Source: an uncultured Cocleimonas sp. (GTDB lineage: Bacteria > Pseudomonadota > Gammaproteobacteria > Thiotrichales > Thiotrichaceae). Taken from it: a DNA stretch of 64,000 bases. The notes beneath the pieces were generated by a model. It did no database searches. It was not told the DNA's origin and worked only from the letters and a program-made list of their open reading frames with translations. Below, in pieces: positions 1-10,170 of the stretch; the stretch's first letter is position 1, and every line of letters starts with the position of its first letter. The stretch lies in NCBI RefSeq assembly GCF_947495625.1, contig NZ_CANLZW010000008.1, positions 1 to 64,000 on the forward strand, written 5' to 3'. The position numbers were made by a program, and so were the translations under genes.

Positions 1-63
1 GGTGGTACAAACATTATAACAATTGAAGTTCAGGCTTTCTTTAGTTTGAATAACTATGGGACA

Positions 64-80
64 GCAGTGGGGGTGACTTA
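64..80 (+). repeat. Partial copy of the GTAGGGGGGTGAC intergenic repeat
   Basis: The stretch AGTGGGGGTGACTTA matches the right half of the repeat family seen throughout the window; the left half is not recognisable. It lies just past the stop codon of the neighbouring minus-strand secreted protein gene. Confidence 0.5.
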
Positions 81-88
81 ACTTTTTT

Positions 89-1411
89 TTACTGAACTTT
101 GACCCTAAATAACATCTTAAATGAAGGGTTACCTGCCCCACTATTTCCTAGAAATGGTCCTGTTGTTGCTATCCGAATATGCGTTACATTAGTATCTACC
201 CCATCAGCATCTGCTGTAGGATTATAAATGTAACTACTACCCCCATTATCTGAAAAGCTAAGGTTATCAATTGAGCTTGATAGATTAATAAAGTTATAAG
301 CAAGTCCACTCGGTGTTGCACCATCTTCAAAACGGATAGGACCAGTTCCAGCCCCTGATATATCATTAACATATAAAGCGGTGTGTGCAGGAATAGCATC
401 AGTAATAATGATTGAATTAGAATCGGCAGCGCCTGCTCCCGAGTTTGTGGCACTGATGGTGTATTCTTCCAATGCACCTGGAATAGCTTTTGGATTAGTT
501 CCACCATTTACCGGATCATAAATAGTCTCTAACGTTTTTTGTAAGCTAATACTAGGATTGGATAAGGAAGTACAATTAGCGGGGTCGGCTAAATTATTGT
601 AATTAAAACTTCCCGTCTGTATATGAACACGAAAAGCTTCATTTAATGCATTATTTGTCGAACCGGGTGTATCTGTTATGGCTGATGACTTTGCAAAATT
701 AGACCCATCGAACCAACTTCCGCATGAGAATAAAAAAGTACTAGCTGAACCACTACTACTGCTGCCACCAACTTTAAAAGAACCTGCAGGATAGGGTGTT
801 GAAATACTTCCAAAAGCAAAGCCATGGAATAAATTCCCACTAGCATCACGTGATTGGGCGACATCACCTCCATTACGCATCGTGATGGGATTATAAGAAG
901 GGGTATCGGCTGTAGCACAACTTGAATAACCCGCATCTGAAGATGACGGTGGCCCAGCACAAGTTTTTACGCAGCTTCCTTTTGCTGGCAATACATAGAC
1001 ACCATCGCCATTAGAATCACTAGTATCATCAGCGGGTAAATTATCATTGGGTTCATCATCATTGTATACAACAATGATAGAACCAGGAGGAACAGAACTT
1101 AGTGCAGAGCAATTTGTTGGATCAGTCTGTGAATCTAATCGGGCATAACCGGATGATATGCCAATACCTGAAATACTAGCCTGCCAGTCACCATTGTTGT
1201 CATCTAGAATCCACTGGTCTAGATTTACAGGAGAAGTTGGATCGGTAGCATCACCTACTACCATAAATTCATAAAACTCCTTTAAGCCAGAGGTACCATT
1301 TGAAGCCTCATTTACAATAAGACCAGCCGCCATAATTTGAGTAGAGAAAATACTCGTTATTATGCAGAACAGCGTTAGTATGGTTTTTATTAGAGTCTTA
1401 TTCTTTGTCAT
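89..1411 (-). CDS. Secreted lamin-tail-like/DUF11 surface protein
   Basis: A 440-residue protein with a signal peptide (hydrophobic residues 8-28, ending QIMAAG). Residues about 30-120 resemble a lamin-tail domain: LIVNEASNG, EFYEFMV, LDQWILDD and a later PPGSIIVVYNDDE strand. Residues about 285-440 form a DUF11-like module with the signature DPVNGGTNPKAIPGALEEY and end in MLFRVKVQ, the same ending as the 745-residue protein encoded upstream. It is the last gene of a minus-strand series of secreted DUF11 proteins and is separated from the next by a decayed gene fragment. No good Shine-Dalgarno is visible before the ATG. A structural surface or matrix role is inferred from the domains; no catalytic motif was seen. 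Confidence 0.75.
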   Translation of the reverse strand: MTKNKTLIKTILTLFCIITSIFSTQIMAAGLIVNEASNGTSGLKEFYEFMVVGDATDPTSPVNLDQWILDDNNGDWQASISGIGISSGYARLDSQTDPTNCSALSSVPPGSIIVVYNDDEPNDNLPADDTSDSNGDGVYVLPAKGSCVKTCAGPPSSSDAGYSSCATADTPSYNPITMRNGGDVAQSRDASGNLFHGFAFGSISTPYPAGSFKVGGSSSSGSASTFLFSCGSWFDGSNFAKSSAITDTPGSTNNALNEAFRVHIQTGSFNYNNLADPANCTSLSNPSISLQKTLETIYDPVNGGTNPKAIPGALEEYTISATNSGAGAADSNSIIITDAIPAHTALYVNDISGAGTGPIRFEDGATPSGLAYNFINLSSSIDNLSFSDNGGSSYIYNPTADADGVDTNVTHIRIATTGPFLGNSGAGNPSFKMLFRVKVQ

Positions 1412-1580
1412 TTATATATGGAATTACATAAAAGGAGTTTTAAATTTATTTTATGTTTGGTCGATTGCTTATAGTTGCTATGTAAAAATATTTGCATGCA
1501 ATAATAATACATTATCTAGTTGTTTACTTTATGTGAAATCAGATATTTGGTGTATTAATTTTTATTTTTTATGCTTACAA

Positions 1581-1610
1581 AATACATTCGAAAAGTAGGG
1601 AGGGATATAA
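1581..1610 (+). repeat. Degenerate copy of the intergenic repeat
   Basis: GAAAAGTAGGGAGGGA resembles the repeat core with substitutions in the G-run. It belongs to the decayed duplicate of the region around 1817-1848 and so was probably copied together with that gene end. Confidence 0.45.
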
Positions 1611-1611
1611 T

Positions 1612-1750
1612 TTATTTTACTGGACTTTGACATGGAAAAAATCTAAAACCAAGGATCATCAGATGCGCTAGTAGTGCTGAAATGCCCTGATGTTGTAATT
1701 CTAAAGCTAGCAACAGTACTAGCTACCCCTCAGCATCAGGTGAGGGGTGA
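1612..1750 (-). pseudogene. Decayed duplicate of the 3' end of a DUF11 gene
   Basis: This stretch is clearly similar, base by base, to about 1851-1992, the last codons of the 745-residue DUF11 protein. It includes the reverse-complement codons for HVKVQ-stop matching RVKVQ-stop. A one-base deletion soon after breaks the frame and the copy ends near position 1750. Flanking sequence is duplicated as well: TCAGATATTTGGT occurs at 1539 and 1755, and GCTTACAA at 1573 and 1811. The result is a non-functional tandem remnant of a gene end plus its downstream repeat. The rest of the 1412-1855 gap is AT-rich and shows nothing else. Confidence 0.7.
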
Positions 1751-1816
1751 TTTATCAGATATTTGGTATAACTTTTTTTAACTTTTAAAGTATGAATCTT
1801 TTTAGTTAATGCTTAC

Positions 1817-1848
1817 AAAAAACATACGAAAAGTAGAGGGGTGACTTA
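1817..1848 (+). repeat. Copy of the intergenic repeat
   Basis: An A-run, ACATACGAAAAGTAG and AGGGGTGACTTA, matching the family except for an A in the G-run and a changed left arm. It ends 7 bases past the stop codon of the minus-strand gene that ends at 1856. Confidence 0.6.
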
Positions 1849-1855
1849 ATTTGTT

Positions 1856-4093
1856 TTACTGGACTTTGACACGGAACAAAATCTCAAACCAAGGGTCACC
1901 AGATGCACTAGTAGCGTTGAATTGCCCTGATGTTGTAACTCTGAAGCTAGCAACATTAGTATCAACCCCGTCAGCATCTGGTGAAGGGGTTATAGATACG
2001 TTACTAGAATTAAAATAACTTACGCTACCCAAAGTTAATCCACTGGATGGAGAGCCGTCCATAAAACGCACTGGCGCAATTCCAGGCCATATCTGTTCAA
2101 CATAAAGTGCGGTGTTTGCTGGGATAGTGTCTGTAATAACAATTGAATTATTATCAGCCACTCCAGCACCGGAATTTGTGGCCATAATTGCATATTCAGC
2201 TATAGCCCCAGGTATTGCCTTCGGATTTACATTTCCATTTATTGGATCAGATATTGTTGATGACGTCTTTTTCAAGTTGATAGTAGGTAATTCATTAGCA
2301 GCAATTAAGCATATATCGTCGATATGCCAATGGTCACTAGGAGGACTATCATATCTGTCATTACCCGTATTGCGTATACGTACTCTAAAGTTGGGGTGTT
2401 TTGCTGCTGTTGGCATAGTATAACTGAGGTTATATATTTGACCTGCTGTTCCACCACCATCAAAAGTACCAAGAGTTACCCAATTATTTGATGAGTTCAG
2501 ATATTGAATTAAAATATCGTCATCACCGTTAGGGTTTTCGCTGAATGAATCAGCGCCTCGACGAAGCCATAAGCTAAGTTCATCAAAGTTACTGCTAGTG
2601 TTTACAGCAATTGATGTTACATCAGAAGCACCATTAAACATATCTAGTGAGTGTGTTGGTGAAAGCGAAGTAAGGTTAGTAATTGCTGCTCTTGCAGGAT
2701 TACTCAATATCCAATTGCTAAGACCATTTTCAAAATATTCACATTGCCCAACAGTAAATGCTGGCGTCGTACCACCCGATACCGTAGTTGTAGCGGTGCT
2801 GTCATTATTTTCTGTGACATTATCAAAGTTTGTACCAGAGACTGATGCGGTATTACTGATAGAAGGAGAGGCCGAGTTGCCGACTGCAACTGTAAGTGTG
2901 ATTACTGATGTGCTACTGCCTACTGCTAGATTACCTGTTCTGGTGCAGGTGACATTTTGACCAGAAGCACTACAATTCCAACCTGAACCAGTTGCAGATA
3001 CATAGCTTAAACCTGTTGGTAAAGTGTCAGTAACAACAATATTACCTGGTTCTATATTTGGACCTATATTGTTTACGGCAATATTATAAGTTGCATTAGA
3101 CCCTACGCTAAAACTGCTGGTTGCTGTTTTGGTAATATTAAGATCTGATACAGGTGTATTGGTGACACTGATAATTTCAGAAGAAAGCAATACTAAGTCA
3201 GTGCCACTACTGTAGGTTGATGTTGCTGAGGTCTCACCCCCTGAAAGATAAGAGCTAATGTCAAAAACATCAAAATCCACTCCATATGAATTATTGTTCA
3301 CTGAACCTGTGGAAGGTGATGCAGCACGTATATTACTGATTGAATTAAATTGAGCATGCAATGGATTTGAGCTATCCACTAAAGCATTACCATTAAATAC
3401 TAAATTCTCATTATCGTTATTAAGTGAATTATCTCCCTCCCATGTAAGAGTGGCATGTTTGCCATTTATTCCTGAGTTAGGAGTTCTAAAATTATCTGGT
3501 GTAAGAGTAATGCTACTATCTCTGAAAGCCTGGAAGCCTTCGTAAAGGTTAACTACTCTAAAATCTTCACCAGGGGCTTCATAAATTATAACCAGTGACC
3601 AGCCAGCTAAAACGCCTTCTGCACTACAGTATGGGTTTACAGTGCTGACTGTTAAGCCGCTAAAATTATAAGTGCCATTACGCTTCGTGTTTACTTGTGA
3701 GGTGACATCGGCTACGCCACTAAAAAAATAATAGGTTGACGCATAGTCTGCAGTATATTGTCTATTTGTGGGGGCTGTAACGGTGCTTCCTTCAAAAGTG
3801 ACAGTATAATCTGGTGTAGGACCAGATCCCGCCCAATATAAATGAGCTGCACGAATAGTAGCGCCAGCCGGTATCCCTGATACAGTAGCGCTATTATTTG
3901 TATTTTCACCTAGAACAGCACATGCGTTACCGTTATTAGATTGAGTTCGTCGAGTTGCTTCGACTCCAACAAAATTAACATTTCCAGCATAGCTTTGAAA
4001 TAAGTCTACAGTTGTGTCAGCAAAAACTGGGAGTGTTGAAATAAATATTACATGACAAACTATAAGTAGTTTAATTAATTTGTGTGACATCAT
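1856..4093 (-). CDS. Secreted multi-domain DUF11 protein
   Basis: A 745-residue protein with a signal peptide (MMSHKLIKLLIVCHVIF to PVFA). Residues about 25-310 form a beta-rich domain with SLVIIYEAPGEDFRVVNLYEGF, resembling DUF3344-type surface modules. A classic DUF11 domain follows at about 316-440 (TYNIAVNNIGP, VVTDTLPTGLSYVS). Residues about 455-600 look like a MAM or jelly-roll lectin-like domain (CEYFENGLSNW to HWHIDDICLI). The C-terminal module carries DPINGNVNPKAIPGAIAEY and ends ILFRVKVQ. The start overlaps the end of the 1988-residue gene by 23 bases, which suggests translational coupling. It is probably exported across the outer membrane or held on the surface with its operon partners; the function is unknown. 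Confidence 0.8.
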   Translation of the reverse strand: MMSHKLIKLLIVCHVIFISTLPVFADTTVDLFQSYAGNVNFVGVEATRRTQSNNGNACAVLGENTNNSATVSGIPAGATIRAAHLYWAGSGPTPDYTVTFEGSTVTAPTNRQYTADYASTYYFFSGVADVTSQVNTKRNGTYNFSGLTVSTVNPYCSAEGVLAGWSLVIIYEAPGEDFRVVNLYEGFQAFRDSSITLTPDNFRTPNSGINGKHATLTWEGDNSLNNDNENLVFNGNALVDSSNPLHAQFNSISNIRAASPSTGSVNNNSYGVDFDVFDISSYLSGGETSATSTYSSGTDLVLLSSEIISVTNTPVSDLNITKTATSSFSVGSNATYNIAVNNIGPNIEPGNIVVTDTLPTGLSYVSATGSGWNCSASGQNVTCTRTGNLAVGSSTSVITLTVAVGNSASPSISNTASVSGTNFDNVTENNDSTATTTVSGGTTPAFTVGQCEYFENGLSNWILSNPARAAITNLTSLSPTHSLDMFNGASDVTSIAVNTSSNFDELSLWLRRGADSFSENPNGDDDILIQYLNSSNNWVTLGTFDGGGTAGQIYNLSYTMPTAAKHPNFRVRIRNTGNDRYDSPPSDHWHIDDICLIAANELPTINLKKTSSTISDPINGNVNPKAIPGAIAEYAIMATNSGAGVADNNSIVITDTIPANTALYVEQIWPGIAPVRFMDGSPSSGLTLGSVSYFNSSNVSITPSPDADGVDTNVASFRVTTSGQFNATSASGDPWFEILFRVKVQ

Positions 4094-7000
4094 TCTGCTT
4101 CACTATTTTATTATTATTTTTCGTATCATTTTCGTCTTTAGTTTTAGCTGTTCTACGATAAGGTAAATCACCTTTAAGCGTATCTTGATTAAATTTATAA
4201 CGAAAATCTGCATAAACACCTTCACTGGTGTAGTTATTATTATCGAAATCTTCATCAGTGAATCCTTCGACGTTATAACCTAATTCAACCCAGATATTTT
4301 CTTTTGGATTAAAACCTACAGAAACTCCAGCTACATATTCGATAGCTTTATCTGTCCAATCTCGTAAATATCCACCATGTAGACCCACATCCCAACGTTT
4401 ATTTATATCACGACGTAATTCAACGGTTGCTGTATCAATAGTTGATGTGCTTTTTACACCATCATTTTCATCTTTAACGTATTTGATACCATGATGAATT
4501 CCTATTTTTGTTTTTTCATTGATTTTGCGGTTGTAATGTAGATTGTGAACGATTTTTTGTGCATCGTTGTTATTAATATTGGCAAAGGCATTTTCACTAT
4601 CGTTGGTCGTACTTGAAGATTTTTCACTGATTAAATCAAGACGTGAGAAGAAGACAAAATCCTTTTCTTTAGGGTGCCACGCACTACCAAAACTTAACTT
4701 TATATCCTTATCAAAGTCACCATCTATATGCTCTGAATTGTAATAGCTTAATTGTGCGCTAAGATTTTTACCATTTTCATAATTTCGAATAATACTCGCT
4801 AAGAAATTAATTTTGTCATTGAGCTCACCGTTTCTATATTCCGCACGTGAAGTCCAACTCCAGTCCTTCGTGTTTGAACCTAAGCCCACAGTAAAAGCAG
4901 TGTAGTCATCACTCTCTGAACCTTGAATAACTGGTTCATCTTCATTGAAACTTTTCTGGTTGGCACTGTCACCGATAGTTTTAGCTTGATCAACGCTGAA
5001 GTCAGCACTAATATTATCGGTTAATTTAACAGTTTGGCTTAAACCTAATGTTGCATAATTACGTTGACCTTCGTCAGTTCTTTCCTGGGTATAAGTAGTT
5101 TTAGTTTTTGCGCCTTTCCACAAATCCTTGCTGATGCCTACACGGTTGTTATGTGTTTTTAGTTCACCATTATCGGTTGTTTCATGTTCTGCAAAAACAC
5201 TGAAACCTTGTGCCAGTTTTACATCTACACCGACTATCATTCTATCTGGGCTAATTTCACTGCCATTTTTAGCAGAGATGTTTTTTTCTAGATCAGTACG
5301 TAAAGTAACTTTATTATTTTTAGTAGTATATTGGCCACCTAGTAGTAACGTATCACTTTTTAATATTTCTTTAGAGTTGTCTTCTCCTTCCAAATCCTCT
5401 TGTGTATGCCTGTAACCTAGATCCACTTGGTACTGTTTAATTTGATGTGATACACCAAATTTAGCAAGTCGACGCTTATTATCGTTTTCTAAATTCTTTT
5501 GAAGTGAGACTTCTGAATTTAACGTCGTTTTTTCATTCACTCTAAAATCGAGTTCGGCACCAATCTTTTCACTGCCATTTTCACTGTTTTGTGAGTCTAT
5601 TCCAAATCCAGATTCTTGCTTCTTATAGAAAACTCGTGTTTCCATATTCTCGATTTCTTTCTCGAGCTCAATTATGTAAGCCTGACGTTTTTGAAAGTCA
5701 CTAGCTTCAGTTTTAGATTGTGCTACTTCAATATGGACTTCTGTGTCTGGGGTTATTTTGTATGTGCTATCAGCAGCAATAAGTTGATTGTCACGGCTAT
5801 TATTTTTACCTTCATGGATAAAACTTATGCCGGTCTCTAGCTTGTCATTTTTAGTCTTTACCGCTATACGTCCACCTGCTGTGATTGATTTATTAGTATT
5901 CTCTTCAGAATCATAATCCACAACAATAATGTTAGGGTTAAAGTCTCTATCACGACTGCTTATTGGAAATTTGAAGAAGAGGGTGCCTTCTTCATAATCA
6001 ATATTGTAATCTTGGTAGCGACTGAGTTGACGAGTTTCTATTATCTTGTCTGAACGGAAGCGATCTCGTGTCTCAATAGAGATGGTTTCACTGTTCGGAA
6101 TTATTTTATCTTTTAAATAATAAAGTCCAGAAGTCCCGTCACCAGGAATTTCTTCATGATGGTGGTTATTACTGGTTTCACTAATAAAACCTTTGAAGCT
6201 GAAACGTTCACCCTGGTATTCAGTATTAATACCATTCAGAGTACGTTGATAGTTAGCCAGTTCCGTAATGGTCATATCTGTTTGATAATCACCATAAAGC
6301 GCATAAAAGCTGTCTTTTTCAATTTTTAAGTATAGTTTTTCAGAACTCGGTGCATCATATTGACTATTACTATTGTCTGCGTAGATCGTGTAAAACGCAT
6401 CTGGGTCTATATTACCGTTTAATTGACTGCCCACTTCCCGGTCTTGTTTGTGCGTGTCATAAGCAGCAGTTAAAAGATATTTACCTTTAACCTGACCCTT
6501 AGCGAAGAAAGCCACTCTGCCTCGTTTACTAAACTTATCCGACTTGTCTAAATCTTTCAATGCTTGCATATTGCCAGACAAACGTTTGTGCGCGAGTGTG
6601 CCTTCAGCGATACCCACCATGATCCATTCTCTTAGTGCTGGCTTTAACCAGGCAGATATTTTGGTACTTTTATTGTTAGTACCGGAATAATTTTTGCCTG
6701 AGCTTGAAAATTCAAGGTTAAGTTTTATTTCTCCAGATTGAGTAGTGGGGTTAAGTTCAATTCTGGCAATGCCACCCTCTTCAATTTGGTATTTGTAGCG
6801 GCCTGTATTTGTTTCATTTAGATCGTTGATGGTCTCTTCATTAGTATTTTGTGTTTTTATGCGGTATTTGCTGTTCTCTAGAGTAAAATAACCATTGGTG
6901 TTTGCACGTAATGGAAATCCTTCTTCATCTTTTATCAAAAGCGCAATAACAGGTGTAGTTTTACCATCAGCAATTAAAACTGATTTATCTTTAAGTAACT

Positions 7001-10000
7001 GAGCAGATACAGGATTAGTAGAAAAATGAATATTATGTGTTTTACGTGATATTTCTTTGCCTGACTTATCTTTTAAAATAACAAGTAAAGTGTTGTTTTT
7101 TCTCTTTACGTCAATATCCACACCTTTCCAACGTCTAACAGCTACTGTACGTTTTTTGTTAGTGTTGCTACCATCGTAGTTTAATGGTGATACTTTTTTA
7201 CCGTTAAGAATTACTTCGACTTTATGTTGTGGTGAATTCTTAATGAAAATATTTATAGATCCTATTGCTGGGACATAATTATTTTTAGGCCATAAGATTT
7301 CAAAACCCTCAGGTGCGGTTTTTAAATATTCTTTACCGTACAATCTAAATGGATCTTTCGTCCCAGTTTTTTTATCTAGAGTTTCGGTACTTTTTACATA
7401 ACCATCGATTTGTTTCACATGGAAATCAACGTTCCATAGATTACCCGGCTGCAGATCAACAAAGTGTGACTTAGCATCTTTCGCACGACGAGTATTATCA
7501 TCACATAACAACGGTTCATATCCAGGGATACTTTCTGTATCTAATTGAACAACATGTGCACCGGGATAAACGCCTTCCATATGCCAGAAACCTTCTTTAT
7601 CCGTTAGTGCACTTCTTCCAGTTTCAAGATATATTCGAGCTTCACCAAGTACTTCTGGTGGTACTTCATTTTTATCTGATTTAGTTTTGCAACCAATATA
7701 AACGCGACCAGTCAATATGTTTTGGCTACGCATTAAGTCGTCTTTAATGGTAACGGTTGCCTGTGCTTTGTTTGAACGTAAAGAGCCACTGGTTAGGTAT
7801 ACTGTATTTATTGCTTCACCAATTTGTACGCCTGCTGACACCTTTGTCACATAGCTGATAGTCCAGGTGCTTGCGACTGGCATATTGATTAAATCGAATG
7901 TAAGTGAACGACCATTAAATGTAACTTTGTCATTTAAGCGGCTACCATTTAATTCTGCACTGTCTGGTATATAGCGGAACCCAATTGGTAACAAGTCATG
8001 AACTTTTAGGTTATTGAGGTTAAAACCGGTTGTGTTACTAAATTCAAGTGAATATCTAACTAATTCTCCAATCGCAGAATAGTCTTTATCAGCTTGCTTA
8101 CGAATCTGCAAACTGGTATCAGGTATAATCAGCGCAGCACTAGCACTAGTATCAGTACTATCTTCTTCATCTCGATAGTTCACATTAATCGTATCGCCTT
8201 CTGCAATACTTAATATGCCATCTTGTACATTAGTATTATCAGTAGAGGACATGATTACCCCTCTAAATATTCCTGAATTAATAGACGTTTCCGTCAATAA
8301 CAAAATTTCGGTGTCGTTGGTTCCAGGGATACTTACAGTCACAATTATTGTTTCAAGTCTTTCTGAGTCAATATTTTGATCAAGATCTATCACTTCAATA
8401 ACAATGGGCTCGCCAAGTGTATATTGATCTGCTTCGACAATAGGTTGTTCTATTGGCAATTTAACAATAGATCCATTAGGCAGTGATATATTTTCAATAT
8501 CTTCAAAAAATTTACCACCATCTTTATTCGAGTTAAAAGATGTCGATTGAATTATCGAGCTCACACCCGTTTCATTTATTTTTAAGAAATTAATAGTTGA
8601 GGGTGTTCTTACTTTAACCATAGCTGTTGCTATAGGTGATTCTGCAAAATCACTGTTTGCCACTACTTTGTTTATCGCTTCTCCGGGGGTTGCCTCTTCA
8701 TTTACTTTCACTTTATAGGTTAAAACAATTGATGTTGAAGCTTCTAGTGAACCTATTTTAACGTTTAAGTCGTTTCCAGTTACTTCAACAGCATCTGTTG
8801 TGAGTAAATTTTCATTAACTTTCAGACTATCAGATTGATAAACAAAACCACTTGGTAAACTATCTTTAAAAGTAAGATTACTCAGATTACGGTTTAAAGG
8901 ATTAGTCAAAGTCACTGTATATTCGACGATATCACCGTTAGTAACACTAGTACTGCTTGTAGTTTTTGTTAATTTCAATGTGTCGTTTACGATATTTACC
9001 GTAGCAGACGAAGTGTTTGAGTTTGCTTTAGGATCATCAGCAATAACATTCGCACTATTTATAAGTGTTCGTGTATTGTCAACAATACTAGTTACAGTCG
9101 CTTCATAGGTTAATAGTGCCGTTGAACCTGCATTTATATCTCCCACAATAAAAGATAAACCATTAGTCTCGTCGACAGAAATTGTATTGTTATTAACTCG
9201 GGCAGAGCCTGCTAGATAGTCCAACCCAGCAGGTAATAAATCTTTCACTATAGTGCCAGAGACTGAACGACTATTATTATTTTTGATGGTAAGTGTATAG
9301 CTAATATTCTCACCAATTTTTACTTCTTTATTACTAGCGTCTTTACTTAATACTAGTGGTATCAAAGGAGTAACAGGAACAATAACAATGGGTTGATTAA
9401 TTGTTACATTAGATTGTGCCTGTGATGAGGTGACGGTATCAGAAATGGCAATTGCTTTATTGGTAGCATTACCGGTAGGTGTTGCAGTGCTAACATTCGT
9501 TTTGTAGCTAACACTCCAATTCGTGTTCGCAGGTATATCGCCCAGGTTTATTACAAGAGAACCTGTATTGCTGCTGATTTGACTAGCATTAACAGCAACA
9601 TTATTTAATCTTGCAGAATTAGCGATATAAATCAAACCGGTTGGTAAGTTATCCTGAATAATCACATTAGTTAAGATTCTAGGGTTTGGATTCTGTACTG
9701 TTAGAGTATAAGTAAGAGTACTGCCAATCACTGCTGAACTGGTATTAACAGTTTTAGAAAGATTAATATTGTCTGTCGGTGTTACAACAGTATCTTTGGT
9801 AAATTGAACACTGTCGCTTAAATTTAAGTTATTACCATTAACGGTGTAGTTTGCTGTAGCCGTATTGGTAATTATTGGCATAGCTTCTAAGCTAACTGAT
9901 GGTGCTGTAAAGCTTAGTATTAATATAAATGTAAATAAAATACGCGCAATCAACCCTTGAAAAACACAGTGGTTTTTCCAGTACTTGGGTAATTTAATAT

Positions 10001-10037
10001 TACCAGTAATAAGAGATGTAAGATCGTTTGGAATCAT
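4071..10037 (-). CDS. Giant DUF11-repeat protein with C-terminal outer-membrane barrel
   Basis: A 1988-residue protein. An N-terminal hydrophobic segment (about 28-50) acts as signal. DUF11 domains lie near 90-215, 225-345, 350-475 and 640-760, each with a D-x-LP-x-G motif such as VIQDNLPTGLIYI. Between the last two lies a beta domain with LTETSINSGIFRGVI. A Cna-B/SdrD-like fold (about 765-840) and Ig-like domains follow. Residues about 1200-1450 contain DYNIDYEEGTLFFKFPI, a pattern also seen in SprA-like outer-membrane proteins. From about 1450 to 1960 alternating amphipathic strands, many ending in aromatic residues, suggest a beta-barrel with a short charged tail. It is the central gene of the operon and could anchor or export the smaller DUF11 proteins. 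The barrel is inferred from strand pattern only. Confidence 0.8.
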   Translation of the reverse strand: MIPNDLTSLITGNIKLPKYWKNHCVFQGLIARILFTFILILSFTAPSVSLEAMPIITNTATANYTVNGNNLNLSDSVQFTKDTVVTPTDNINLSKTVNTSSAVIGSTLTYTLTVQNPNPRILTNVIIQDNLPTGLIYIANSARLNNVAVNASQISSNTGSLVINLGDIPANTNWSVSYKTNVSTATPTGNATNKAIAISDTVTSSQAQSNVTINQPIVIVPVTPLIPLVLSKDASNKEVKIGENISYTLTIKNNNSRSVSGTIVKDLLPAGLDYLAGSARVNNNTISVDETNGLSFIVGDINAGSTALLTYEATVTSIVDNTRTLINSANVIADDPKANSNTSSATVNIVNDTLKLTKTTSSTSVTNGDIVEYTVTLTNPLNRNLSNLTFKDSLPSGFVYQSDSLKVNENLLTTDAVEVTGNDLNVKIGSLEASTSIVLTYKVKVNEEATPGEAINKVVANSDFAESPIATAMVKVRTPSTINFLKINETGVSSIIQSTSFNSNKDGGKFFEDIENISLPNGSIVKLPIEQPIVEADQYTLGEPIVIEVIDLDQNIDSERLETIIVTVSIPGTNDTEILLLTETSINSGIFRGVIMSSTDNTNVQDGILSIAEGDTINVNYRDEEDSTDTSASAALIIPDTSLQIRKQADKDYSAIGELVRYSLEFSNTTGFNLNNLKVHDLLPIGFRYIPDSAELNGSRLNDKVTFNGRSLTFDLINMPVASTWTISYVTKVSAGVQIGEAINTVYLTSGSLRSNKAQATVTIKDDLMRSQNILTGRVYIGCKTKSDKNEVPPEVLGEARIYLETGRSALTDKEGFWHMEGVYPGAHVVQLDTESIPGYEPLLCDDNTRRAKDAKSHFVDLQPGNLWNVDFHVKQIDGYVKSTETLDKKTGTKDPFRLYGKEYLKTAPEGFEILWPKNNYVPAIGSINIFIKNSPQHKVEVILNGKKVSPLNYDGSNTNKKRTVAVRRWKGVDIDVKRKNNTLLVILKDKSGKEISRKTHNIHFSTNPVSAQLLKDKSVLIADGKTTPVIALLIKDEEGFPLRANTNGYFTLENSKYRIKTQNTNEETINDLNETNTGRYKYQIEEGGIARIELNPTTQSGEIKLNLEFSSSGKNYSGTNNKSTKISAWLKPALREWIMVGIAEGTLAHKRLSGNMQALKDLDKSDKFSKRGRVAFFAKGQVKGKYLLTAAYDTHKQDREVGSQLNGNIDPDAFYTIYADNSNSQYDAPSSEKLYLKIEKDSFYALYGDYQTDMTITELANYQRTLNGINTEYQGERFSFKGFISETSNNHHHEEIPGDGTSGLYYLKDKIIPNSETISIETRDRFRSDKIIETRQLSRYQDYNIDYEEGTLFFKFPISSRDRDFNPNIIVVDYDSEENTNKSITAGGRIAVKTKNDKLETGISFIHEGKNNSRDNQLIAADSTYKITPDTEVHIEVAQSKTEASDFQKRQAYIIELEKEIENMETRVFYKKQESGFGIDSQNSENGSEKIGAELDFRVNEKTTLNSEVSLQKNLENDNKRRLAKFGVSHQIKQYQVDLGYRHTQEDLEGEDNSKEILKSDTLLLGGQYTTKNNKVTLRTDLEKNISAKNGSEISPDRMIVGVDVKLAQGFSVFAEHETTDNGELKTHNNRVGISKDLWKGAKTKTTYTQERTDEGQRNYATLGLSQTVKLTDNISADFSVDQAKTIGDSANQKSFNEDEPVIQGSESDDYTAFTVGLGSNTKDWSWTSRAEYRNGELNDKINFLASIIRNYENGKNLSAQLSYYNSEHIDGDFDKDIKLSFGSAWHPKEKDFVFFSRLDLISEKSSSTTNDSENAFANINNNDAQKIVHNLHYNRKINEKTKIGIHHGIKYVKDENDGVKSTSTIDTATVELRRDINKRWDVGLHGGYLRDWTDKAIEYVAGVSVGFNPKENIWVELGYNVEGFTDEDFDNNNYTSEGVYADFRYKFNQDTLKGDLPYRRTAKTKDENDTKNNNKIVKQNDVTQIN

Positions 10038-10170
10038 TATATTTATATTTATTAGTAGTTTGTATGATTTTATTTTTAATTATTATTAAAGAGCATAGAT
10101 ATTAAAAAGTGATATGGTGGAATCAATTGTTTCTGATTCCACCATTACTTGCTAAATAGCAATATTCAAA

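Noticed and set aside
1362-1598. 78-residue plus-strand frame opposite the start of the 440-residue protein
   Set aside because: Composition is that of AT-rich non-coding sequence (Phe/Tyr/Cys-rich), it overlaps a real start and the decayed repeat, and it has no ribosome binding site.
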